Source: Nannocystis sp. RBIL2
GTDB taxonomy: Bacteria; Myxococcota_A; Polyangia; Nannocystales; Nannocystaceae
Reading direction: 5' to 3'
Assembly (NCBI RefSeq): GCF_026626745.1
Contig: NZ_JAPNJW010000001.1
Span: forward strand, 4,572,001-4,636,000
DNA length: 64,000 nt
The stretch's first letter is position 1. Each line of letters starts with the position of its first letter. Both the position numbers and the translations under genes were made by a program. Below the pieces are notes generated by a model. The model saw only the letters and a program-made list of their open reading frames with translations. It was not told where the DNA came from and searched no databases. Shown in pieces: positions 57,629 through 64,000 of the stretch.

Positions 57629-58579
57629 TCAGAACCGCCAGCGCAGCGCCGCGCCGCCGCCCGAAGGCGAGGCCAGCGGCCAGACCGCGACGGCGGCGGG
57701 CTCGGGCGTGGCCGGTCGCCCGGACGCCTGCCTCGCGCGCGCCCCGACCACCAGCAGGGCAATTCCGGCGCCGAGCGCCAGCGAGCCGAACACCCCGCCG
57801 ACCACCGCCATCGCGTTGTCGCCGCGACCGCGGCGCTCGAGCTCGGCCAGCTGCGGGTCGTCGGGCGCCAGCCCCGGCATCGCCTGGACCAGGGCGGCGC
57901 CGTCGGCCTCGGTGCGCTGGCCGCGGACCATGCCGCCGACCATCAGGCCGACCAGCGCCAGCCCCACCCCGGCAGTCACGCCGCCGGCGATCAGCAGCTT
58001 GTTCGGGTCGCGCGGCTTGCTCGGGCCATCGGCCGGCGGCGCCGGCGGCGGCTCCTCCTTCTCGAGCACGCGCGGCAGCTCGAGCGCGGCGCAGTCGAGG
58101 TCGGCCTCGCGGGCCTTGGCCGTCATGAAGTCCTTCCGGACCTCCTCGCGCAGCCCGGTCGCCTTGACCATGTCGGGCGATTTGCGGCCGCGCTTGCGCT
58201 CCTGCTCGGTCTCGATGAAGTCGGCCAGGGCCCGGTCGGCGGCGCACAGGTGCGCGGCCGGGTGCTCGTTGCCGCGGCGCTCGCCGCCGGCCGTGTAGGC
58301 GCCGCGGTGGGCGTCGACCAGGTCGAACAGCACCGCCGCCCGCAGCTCGCGCTGGCTGACGGAGATCTGGGCGTAGGCGGCCGCGAACTCGCGCGCGGCC
58401 GCAGGAAAGCGGCCGGCGTCGCGCTCGGCCAGGCCGCGGTCGTAGGCGCTCTGGGCGGCCTCGGAGATCGGCGCCGGCTCGGGGGCCGCCGCGACCCGCA
58501 TCGGCCCCGCCAGCGCCGCGGCGACGACCACCCCGCACCAGCGGGCGCGCGAACACGAGGTCGCCAGCGAGGTCAACAT
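57629..58579 (-). CDS. kinase-associated membrane protein
   Basis: 316 aa from ATG 58579 (MLTSLATSCSRARWCGVVVA); the N-terminus looks like a signal peptide (VVVAAALAGPMRVAAA). A TPR-like helical stretch (AYDRGLAERDAGRFPAAARE) is followed by a charged middle and two C-terminal membrane helices (LLIAGGVTAGVGLALVGLMV and GGVFGSLALGAGIALLVVG). The arrangement is similar to the protein at 47301-48182, which also adjoins a kinase gene. Its position directly upstream of the kinase 55854-57527 on the same strand suggests they work together. No named family. Confidence 0.75.
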   Translation of the reverse strand: MLTSLATSCSRARWCGVVVAAALAGPMRVAAAPEPAPISEAAQSAYDRGLAERDAGRFPAAAREFAAAYAQISVSQRELRAAVLFDLVDAHRGAYTAGGERRGNEHPAAHLCAADRALADFIETEQERKRGRKSPDMVKATGLREEVRKDFMTAKAREADLDCAALELPRVLEKEEPPPAPPADGPSKPRDPNKLLIAGGVTAGVGLALVGLMVGGMVRGQRTEADGAALVQAMPGLAPDDPQLAELERRGRGDNAMAVVGGVFGSLALGAGIALLVVGARARQASGRPATPEPAAVAVWPLASPSGGGAALRWRF

Positions 58580-58931
58580 GCGGAAGGAGCTGCCGCGCGG
58601 AAGCGCGCAGACGGACGCGGCGACGCGAGGATAGATCGCCGCCCGCAGGCGACACAAGCCGCGCCGTACGACGACACCCCCGCGAGCGAACCCACGCGTC
58701 GCGCGGTTCGCCGGCGCCGCCCGGGGAATGCGGGCTGCGATCCTGTCCCCGGGGACAGGTGAACGCGGGTCGACAGCGCGGGCCGGTACAGTGGTTGTCT
58801 GCCGGGCAGCGAGAGGCGACGCAGCCAGCGGGCGCGGCGGATTGAGCCCGAGCGCGAACGCGATGCGCCGAACCTCCACGCGCACAGGATGCCGGCGCAG
58901 TCCGGGACCCCCTCGCTCGAGCGCAAGAATC
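58580..58931. other. 352-bp intergenic region with one perfect palindrome
   Basis: Between two minus-strand genes. I see no gene. A perfect 18-bp palindrome of the GGACAG family (CCTGTCCCCGGGGACAGG) lies at 58742-58759 and may terminate the TIR gene transcript. Confidence 0.5.
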
Positions 58932-59498
58932 TCAGGCGCCGACGCTCATCACCGGGGCGCGGTGGGCGGCGCGGATGATCTCGTCGGCGGCGGCGGCGAG
59001 GATCTCGGCGCGGCCGCGGCGGTCGAACGCGGCCAACGGCTTCATCGGGTCGTTGAGCCCGTAGAAGCTCGAGATCCGCACGCTCTTGGGCTGCAGGCCG
59101 TTCGGGTCGGCGAACTGGTACTCGACGAACGCGTCCATCGCCGGGCGCATGTAGAGGCACTGCACGGCGGCGCGCGGGTGCTGTTGCGCGGCGAGCACGG
59201 CCGGCAGGCGGTGCTCGGTGATGAACGCCGACGCGAGGAAGCCCGGTGAGATCAGCAGCACCGTCACGCGCGCGCCCGCGAGGGCCCGGCGCAGCTCGTG
59301 GGCGGCTCCGGCCACGCGCAGGTCGTCCCAGAGGTCGAGCATCCACGCCTTCTGCAGCGGCTTCAGGTGGACCTGCAGCTCGCCCAGCAGATCGCGCTCC
59401 CGGTGGCTGTAGGCGATGACGACCCCGTTCCGGACCGGCTGCGCCTGTTCGCGAGGCGATGACGACGTCGAAGTGGCACTGACCGACGGCCCGCTCAT
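58932..59498 (-). CDS. stand-alone TIR-domain protein
   Basis: 188 aa. Residues about 25-140 match the TIR fold: VVIAYSHRERDLLGELQVHL (beta-A/alpha-A), KAWMLDLWDDLRVAG, ARVTVLLISPGFLASAF, and ITEHRLPAVLAAQQH where the Glu occupies the position of the NADase catalytic residue. There is no partner domain. TIR proteins of this kind cleave NAD+ or make signalling nucleotides in bacterial immunity, but many act in other settings. It starts 39 bp from the divergent lipoprotein gene at 59538. Confidence 0.82.
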   Translation of the reverse strand: MSGPSVSATSTSSSPREQAQPVRNGVVIAYSHRERDLLGELQVHLKPLQKAWMLDLWDDLRVAGAAHELRRALAGARVTVLLISPGFLASAFITEHRLPAVLAAQQHPRAAVQCLYMRPAMDAFVEYQFADPNGLQPKSVRISSFYGLNDPMKPLAAFDRRGRAEILAAAADEIIRAAHRAPVMSVGA

Positions 59499-59537
59499 AC
59501 CGGCTCCCTTCTAACAGATTCCGCTACACTTTCGCGC

Positions 59538-60068
59538 ATGCCCCTGCGCTCTGTCCCATGCGCCCTGTCCGTCCTGACCCTCGCGCTCGTCGCCTGCGGT
59601 CCGTCGCCTGAAGCGTCGAAGGCGAAGCCGACAGCCGAGTCTGTGAAGTCGGCTACGCCCGCGGCAGCACCGACTCCGGCGCCGACGGCACCGTCGGAGG
59701 GACAGCAGTTCTCGACCAATGCGCCGGCGTCGTCGGTACCCGACCCGTCATGGTTCTCGCCGGCGCTGCTGCCGGGCACGTCGGTGACGAAGAAGGGGCG
59801 CTCGCCCACCGATGACCAGGGCCGCTTCACGGCTCAGATTCTGTTCGCGTTTCCGGCCGGCGCCACCTTGAAAGACTGCGTCGATCCTTTGGCCGCGGCG
59901 CTGGCCAAGATCGTGCCCACGGTGCAGCGCGAGGAGAAGGACGGGCGCGTGACGCTGACCGGCGACACCTCCGACCAGCACGTGATGTTCATGTGCGGCG
60001 AGGCCAACGGCACGCTCACCGCCTTCGTCAGCTACCGCTGGACGCAACCTCCGCCGGCCGCGCCATAG
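59538..60068 (+). CDS. lipoprotein, unknown function
   Basis: 176 aa. Signal peptide with lipobox VACG (MPLRSVPCALSVLTLALVAC). A Pro/Ala-rich linker precedes a domain of about 110 residues (RFTAQILFAFPAGATLKDCV, REEKDGRVTLTGDTSDQHV, ANGTLTAFVSYRW) with two Cys. No family recognised. The start ATG has only 39 bp of upstream sequence shared with the TIR gene. Confidence 0.8.
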   Translation: MPLRSVPCALSVLTLALVACGPSPEASKAKPTAESVKSATPAAAPTPAPTAPSEGQQFSTNAPASSVPDPSWFSPALLPGTSVTKKGRSPTDDQGRFTAQILFAFPAGATLKDCVDPLAAALAKIVPTVQREEKDGRVTLTGDTSDQHVMFMCGEANGTLTAFVSYRWTQPPPAAP

Positions 60069-60309
60069 GGCCGAGCAGGGGGTTCCACTCGCTCCCCCTG
60101 ATTCTGCTTCACGCCTCACCTCGCCGGCCGCGTGGCTCGCCGGTCGTTAGCGTCACGGCGAGAGCGCCGGCGGATTTCGCACCGCGCGACGGCCGACCTG
60201 CCCCGCATCCGCCGCGAACGAAGGACCTGCCCCCGGGCTCGTGCAGGTTCTCGTCGCGAGACGATGCCACCGCAGCGCGAGCGAGGGCCGACCTGCTCGT
60301 CACGGGCGG

Positions 60310-60500
60310 GGGGCGACCGGCCCTCGCATCACGCCGCGCGAGGGCGACCTGCCTCGCATCACGGCGCGCGACGGGCCGACCGGGCCCCGCATCACGGCGC
60401 ACGAGGCCGACCCGCCCCGCATCACGGCGCGCGAGAGTCGACCTGCCCCGCATCACAGCGCGCGAGGGCGACATGCCTCGCATCGCGGCGCGAGCCCGCG
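60310..60500. repeat. tandem repeat array, period 30-32 bp
   Basis: Six copies of a unit containing CGCATCACGGCGCGCGA start near 60322, 60353, 60385, 60415, 60446 and 60476. Every base between repeats is part of the degenerate unit, so there are no unique spacers. It occupies most of the gap of 466 bp between the lipoprotein and the YkgJ-type gene. Confidence 0.8.
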
Positions 60501-60534
60501 GTCGACCTGCCTCGGGGAGGTCGGCCCGCGGGCC

Positions 60535-61479
60535 TCACTTCTTCTTGTGGGTCGCGCGCCGCTGCTCTCGCGCGCGCTCCTTCTGAAATTTCTTGGCGGC
60601 GGGGTTGTTGCGGTTGGCCTTGGGGGCTGGCTGGCCGTCGGCGGCGAAGCGCGGCGGCGACTCGCCGACCTCGGGGATCGTCTGCCCCTCGCAGAACTGC
60701 AGCATCTGCAGCTGGCCGGCGTTGAGGAACGGCGCCACGCCCAGCATCATCCGCTTCTCGATCTGCATCAACGCCACTTGCTGGCGCCCCGGAAGGCGGA
60801 TGTTGCGGGCCACCACCTTGGCGAAGCCCGGCTCGCGCGCGTCGGAGCCGGTCGGGTCGCTGACCACGAAGTGCATGCGGCACACGTTGGGGCGCACCTC
60901 CCAGACGCGGCAGCGGTGGGTCTGCGGGTCGAGCAGCGGGCACAGCTCGCCGCGTTTGGCGAACGCCACCCGGCCGTCCTCGACCGCGGCGTCGGTCATC
61001 GCGATCTTCTCCGGGTCCTTGCCGGTGTGGCGCTGCTGGATCTCCTTGAACTGCGCCTCACCGAGCTCGGCCAGGCGCTTGGCGACGTCGGCGAAGTCGC
61101 GCCACGGGCGGATCGTGCGGTAGATCAGCAGCGCCTCGACGCCGCTGACGCCGACCGGCTGCTCGTAGCAGCAGCGGAACCCCTCGGGCGTGCCGGGGCG
61201 CGCGGCTGACCCCAAGTTCATGTGCTTCGCGACAGCCTCGACGTAGGCGTCGTAAGCGGCGACGAAGCGGGCGGCGGCGGCGTAGAAGCCCTTGGGGGCG
61301 CGCTTGTTCAGGGCGATGTCGGCGAGCCCCGGCAGCGCGGCGATCTCGTCGAGCGCGGCCTGGATGGCCGCGACTTGCGGCTCGGTGGCCTTGCGAACTG
61401 CCCGCGGGATGCGGGTGATCTGGTCGCGCGGCATTTTCGGCCGGCGTCCGAGGAGCCGCTTGAAGAGAGCCAGGACCAT
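60535..61479 (-). CDS. YkgJ-family Cys-cluster protein
   Basis: 314 aa. The Fe/Zn-binding Cys cluster appears as FRCCYEQP and CPLLDPQTHRCRVWEVRPNV ending CRMHF, the CxxCxxxxCC-like pattern of the YkgJ/DUF153-type family (putative Zn/Fe-chelating). An N-terminal helical extension of about 100 residues precedes it. The C-terminus is Lys/Arg-rich (KFQKERAREQRRATHKKK). Function unknown. The start at 61479 gives MVLALFKRLLGRRPKMPRDQ. It is divergent from 61578. Confidence 0.8.
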   Translation of the reverse strand: MVLALFKRLLGRRPKMPRDQITRIPRAVRKATEPQVAAIQAALDEIAALPGLADIALNKRAPKGFYAAAARFVAAYDAYVEAVAKHMNLGSAARPGTPEGFRCCYEQPVGVSGVEALLIYRTIRPWRDFADVAKRLAELGEAQFKEIQQRHTGKDPEKIAMTDAAVEDGRVAFAKRGELCPLLDPQTHRCRVWEVRPNVCRMHFVVSDPTGSDAREPGFAKVVARNIRLPGRQQVALMQIEKRMMLGVAPFLNAGQLQMLQFCEGQTIPEVGESPPRFAADGQPAPKANRNNPAAKKFQKERAREQRRATHKKK

Positions 61480-61577
61480 GAGGCGGCGACTTCTTAGCAG
61501 AGGGGCAGAGCTTTTTCACGGGCGTGCGCCTGCGGCCCGGTTGCACCGCCTGGCTCGCGCGGTTAGCGTTGCCGCCG

Positions 61578-62483
61578 ATGTCGACCCCACGCCACCTGCT
61601 CCGCCGTTCTGCGGTGTTCGCCCTGTTCGTCGCCCTGGCCTCGTCCCCGCTCGCCTGCAAGAAGGGCGCCGACACGGCCGGTCCCGACGCCGCGGGCGGC
61701 TCCGCCGACCAGGCCGCGGGCACCGAGCTGCGCTACAAGGCCAGCGCGTACAAGCTGCGGGCCGACGTCAAGTTCAGCTTCAAGGCCACCTCGCCGCAGG
61801 GCGTCAACGAGGCCTCGGGCGACCTCTCGGGCCTGCTCGACGTGACCGACGCCGGCGGCGGCAAGATCAAGGTCGGCCTGTCGGTCGCCGAGGTCCGCGA
61901 GTTCGTCCTCGGCAAGGACATGCTGCCGCCCCCCAAGGAGGGCGAGACCCCGGTCGACCCCAAGGCCGCGGTCCAGGGCTTCACCGGCGCTTTCGTCGCC
62001 GACCTGCGCGGCGAGCTCGACGAGGCCGGCACCAAGGCCCTGCCGGAGACGGCGGCCGCCAAGGAGAAGAAGGGCGTCGAGGCCGCGGTGGCCGGCTTCG
62101 CCACCGGCGTGCTCGGCCTGCCCGAGCTGCCGAAAGCCGCGCTGGTCGAGGGCAAGACCATCGAGACGACCGAGCGCAAGGACGAGAACCTGCAGGGCCT
62201 GGTGATCCCGGTCGACACCACCAGCAAGTTCACGCTGGTCAAGATCGACAGCTCCTCGGGCAAGCGGGTCGCCGAGGTCAAGTACGAGTCGGAGTCGTCC
62301 GGGGCGGTCGAGCAGGGCAAGCAGATGATCACCCTCGACGTCGCCGCCGAGGGCACCGTCCTGTTCAACCTCGACGAACAGCTGCCCGTCCGCCGCACCT
62401 CGTCGTCGACCACCAACATCTCCGCGGGGCAGATGGCGATCGAGATCGTCAACACCATCGACTCGGCCTTCACGCCCGCCTGA
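61578..62483 (+). CDS. lipoprotein, unknown function
   Basis: 301 aa from ATG 61578 (MSTPRHLLRRSAVFALFVAL); signal peptide with lipobox SPLAC. The mature part starts with a Gly/Ala-rich stretch and is otherwise predicted beta-rich (LRADVKFSFKATSPQGV, VTDAGGGKIKVGLSVAEV, KQMITLDVAAEGTVLFNLDE). It has no Cys after the lipobox. I recognise no family. It ends before a repeat-rich gap leading to queC. Confidence 0.78.
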   Translation: MSTPRHLLRRSAVFALFVALASSPLACKKGADTAGPDAAGGSADQAAGTELRYKASAYKLRADVKFSFKATSPQGVNEASGDLSGLLDVTDAGGGKIKVGLSVAEVREFVLGKDMLPPPKEGETPVDPKAAVQGFTGAFVADLRGELDEAGTKALPETAAAKEKKGVEAAVAGFATGVLGLPELPKAALVEGKTIETTERKDENLQGLVIPVDTTSKFTLVKIDSSSGKRVAEVKYESESSGAVEQGKQMITLDVAAEGTVLFNLDEQLPVRRTSSSTTNISAGQMAIEIVNTIDSAFTPA

Positions 62484-62787
62484 GCGCAGCGGCCTCGACC
62501 GGTCCCGCGAACGGCCGCGACAGTCGAGGCGCGTTTCCTCTCGCCCGGGCTCGGCCTCCGCGAGCCCGCCTCGATTTTCGGAACTCGCCGGGCTCGTCAG
62601 CCTCCGGGCTCGGCTTCCGCCTCGACCTTCAGAGCCCGCTTCGTCGGGCTCTTCAGCTTTCGCGCTCGCTCCCTGAGCCGACCGACCTCCGGGGCGCGCC
62701 TCCCAGTTTCATCCTTCACTTCGGGGCTCACGAGCTCCGCCCTTCTTTCCGGGCTCGCCGAGCCCGTCTTCAACCTCCGAGGTCGTC
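62484..62787. repeat. repeat-rich intergenic region upstream of queC
   Basis: The motif CGGGCTCG followed by short C/T-rich variants recurs at about 62545, 62589, 62605, 62645 and 62760, often next to GAGCCCG, which can pair with it. I see no gene in these 304 bp. The block reads like decayed tandem repeats and includes the queC leader. Confidence 0.6.
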
Positions 62788-63495
62788 ATGACCGAGCCCA
62801 TGCGCGCCGTCGTCCTCCTCAGCGGCGGCCTCGACTCGACCACAGTGCTCGCGCTCGCCGCAGCCGAGGGCCGCGAGACCTACGCTCTCAGCTTCCGCTA
62901 CGGCCAGCGCCACGAGGTCGAGCTCGCCAGCGCCGCGCGCCAGGCGGCGCGCTTCGGCGCCCGCGCCCACGAGGTCGTCGACCTGGCCCACCTCGGCCGC
63001 CTGGTCGCCGCCGGCACCTCGCTGCTGCGGGCCAGCAGCGAAGCTGTCCCCAAGGACAGCACTACGGGTGAAGGAGAGATCCCCAGCACCTACGTGCCCG
63101 CGCGCAACACCCTGTTCCTCGCCTACGCGCTCGGCTGGGCCGAGGTCCTCGGCGCCGGCGAGATCTGGGTCGGCGTCAACGCAGTCGACTACTCCGGCTA
63201 CCCCGACTGCCGCCCGCAGTTCCTGGCGGCGTTCGAGCGCCTGGCCGCCGAGGCCACCCGCGCCGGGGTCGAGGGCAAGCCGCTGCACGTGCGCGCGCCG
63301 CTGATCAGCTGGTCGAAGGGACAGATCGTCCAGGCCGGCCTGGCCGCCGGCGTCGACTACGCCGACACCGTGTCCTGCTACGACCCCGTCGTGGCCGACG
63401 ATCGCCCCCGCGCCTGCGGCCGCTGCGACAGCTGCCGCCTGCGCCGCGACGGCTTCGCCGCCGCCGGCGTGCCCGACCCGACCCGCTACGTGTGA
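62788..63495 (+). CDS. queC: 7-cyano-7-deazaguanine synthase QueC
   Basis: 235 aa. QueC makes preQ0 from 7-carboxy-7-deazaguanine, ammonia and ATP, on the queuosine route. The PP-loop is VVLLSGGLDSTT (about 8-19). Catalytic stretch YVPARNTLFLAYALGWAEVL and VNAVDYSGYPDCRP match the family. The zinc site is CYDP...ACGRCDSCRLR with four Cys. No queD, queE or queF lies in the window. A GCTGTCC-CCAA-GGACAGC palindrome (63043-63060) is inside the coding region and encodes EAVPKDS, apparently tolerated in a variable loop. Confidence 0.96.
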   Translation: MTEPMRAVVLLSGGLDSTTVLALAAAEGRETYALSFRYGQRHEVELASAARQAARFGARAHEVVDLAHLGRLVAAGTSLLRASSEAVPKDSTTGEGEIPSTYVPARNTLFLAYALGWAEVLGAGEIWVGVNAVDYSGYPDCRPQFLAAFERLAAEATRAGVEGKPLHVRAPLISWSKGQIVQAGLAAGVDYADTVSCYDPVVADDRPRACGRCDSCRLRRDGFAAAGVPDPTRYV

Positions 63496-63506
63496 ATCAC
63501 ATGTTT

Positions 63507-63538
63507 GAAGGGACAGGTCCTCTGGCACCTGTCCCTTC
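63507..63538. terminator. queC terminator, 12-bp stem
   Basis: GAAGGGACAGGT and ACCTGTCCCTTC form a perfect 12-bp stem with an 8-nt loop, 12 bp after the queC stop. It belongs to the GGACAG palindrome family and is the strongest example of one serving at a gene end. Confidence 0.7.
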
Positions 63539-63784
63539 GTCCATTATAGCGAGCGCGGGCCGGTCGCAAGCTTCGCAGATCGTCGCACGCCCGTCCCCGC
63601 ATGGACGACGCGGGCGCAGCAGGATGCCCAACGCGCCGTACCGGGTCGCGACGGCCTCGGCGCCGAGGTCGAGGGTCGCATCGCGACAGCTCGGCTCGCC
63701 CCTGTCCGCCCCGACAGGGTTACTCGGCGCGCGGCGGCCAGCCTGACTGCGCCGACAGCTTCTTCCCCGGCACGCGCACGCGCC

Positions 63785-63806
63785 CGTCTGTCTCTTCGGA
63801 CAGACG
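63785..63806. terminator. hairpin downstream of the zinc-ribbon gene
   Basis: CGTCTGTC and GACAGACG form an 8-bp stem with a TCTTCG loop, 14 bp past the stop of the minus-strand gene. No clear U-tract. The region 63496-63820 otherwise holds no gene that I can support. Confidence 0.5.
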
Positions 63807-63820
63807 AGCGCGGCTCGCGT

Positions 63821-64000
63821 TCAGAACTCGCGCACGCCGGGGATGACGTCCTCGGCGGGCTTCGGCTTGCTGTTGTCGTCGTCCTTCTTCGACTCGAAGG
63901 TGTTGTGGTCTTCGGGGAAGTGGCCCGACCAGTAGAGCAGGCGGCCGCAGGACTCGCAGGCGGGGATCTCCCGGCCCTTGAGCAGCCGGGTGTACATGAT
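63821..64000 (-). CDS. C4 zinc-ribbon coiled-coil protein, C-terminal part
   Basis: Partial gene; 59 codons to the stop at 63821. The visible end reads MYTRLLKGREIPACESCGRL then LYWSGHFPEDHN, the second CxxC half of a zf-RING_7/CT398-type zinc ribbon that usually follows a long coiled coil. The last 20 residues are acidic and Lys-rich. These proteins are linked to RNase HI-like or flagellar/secretion functions in some bacteria; here no neighbour is visible. Confidence 0.7.
   Translation of the reverse strand: MMYTRLLKGREIPACESCGRLLYWSGHFPEDHNTFESKKDDDNSKPKPAEDVIPGVREF

Noticed and set aside
60310..60500. CRISPR array
   Set aside because: Units are contiguous with no unique spacers and no cas genes nearby.

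Overview
The window is a GC-rich chromosomal segment of a myxobacterium (Myxococcota). The evidence is five Hanks-type Ser/Thr kinases, two of them fused to TPR arrays, an ADYC-domain lipoprotein, many lipoproteins with Thr/Ser- or Gly-rich linkers, and a myxobacterial-style retron reverse transcriptase. The Thr-rich cysteine lipoproteins and the kinase-TPR genes fit Nannocystaceae or a close relative. That placement is inference and needs a marker-gene comparison.

Layout. 1-1194: IS3-family element cut by the window edge. 1518-2318: broken secreted-protein gene with a Cys/Gly-rich tail, followed by a small membrane protein. 2644-16068: signalling block with three kinases, a receptor-type binding lipoprotein, an ADYC lipoprotein and a sigma factor next to a kinase-TPR gene. 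16473-29658: tightly coupled four-gene minus-strand operon (BRCT/HEAT protein, 2231-aa propeller/HEAT protein, SWIM-WGR protein, retron RT), which I read as a type XIII-like retron. 29878-32700: two small lipoproteins, one apparently frameshifted and Kunitz-like, then an overlapping pair encoding a compact AAA ATPase and a PD-(D/E)XK-like protein (candidate defence pair). 32906-35660: beta-propeller protein and an SDR oxidoreductase. 35719-39201: two-component system with a copper-monooxygenase-like lipoprotein. 39284-41950: RidA, crotonase and acyl-CoA dehydrogenase. 42213-44961: molybdate transporter modABC. 45145-46222: TetR regulator and a membrane protein around a clear operator. 46509-49795: Thr-rich lipoprotein, a kinase and its companion. 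49815-53258: LtaS/OpgB-like phosphotransferase with Ig-like repeats. 53548-55840: GNAT protein, DUF4291 protein and an SDR. 55854-58579: kinase and companion. 58932-62483: TIR protein, two lipoproteins and a YkgJ-type protein. 62788-63495: queC. 63821-64000: end of a zinc-ribbon protein.

Two features recur across the whole window. Short palindromes of the form CTGTCC-n-GGACAG or ACATGTCC-n-GGACATGT occur between genes, at gene ends and even inside genes such as queC. Several intergenic regions also carry decaying tandem repeats, and two of these include the 3' end of the neighbouring gene. The retron operon, the ATPase/nuclease pair and the TIR protein give the segment a defence flavour. Apart from the IS element, I saw no phage structural genes, CRISPR array or stable RNA genes.
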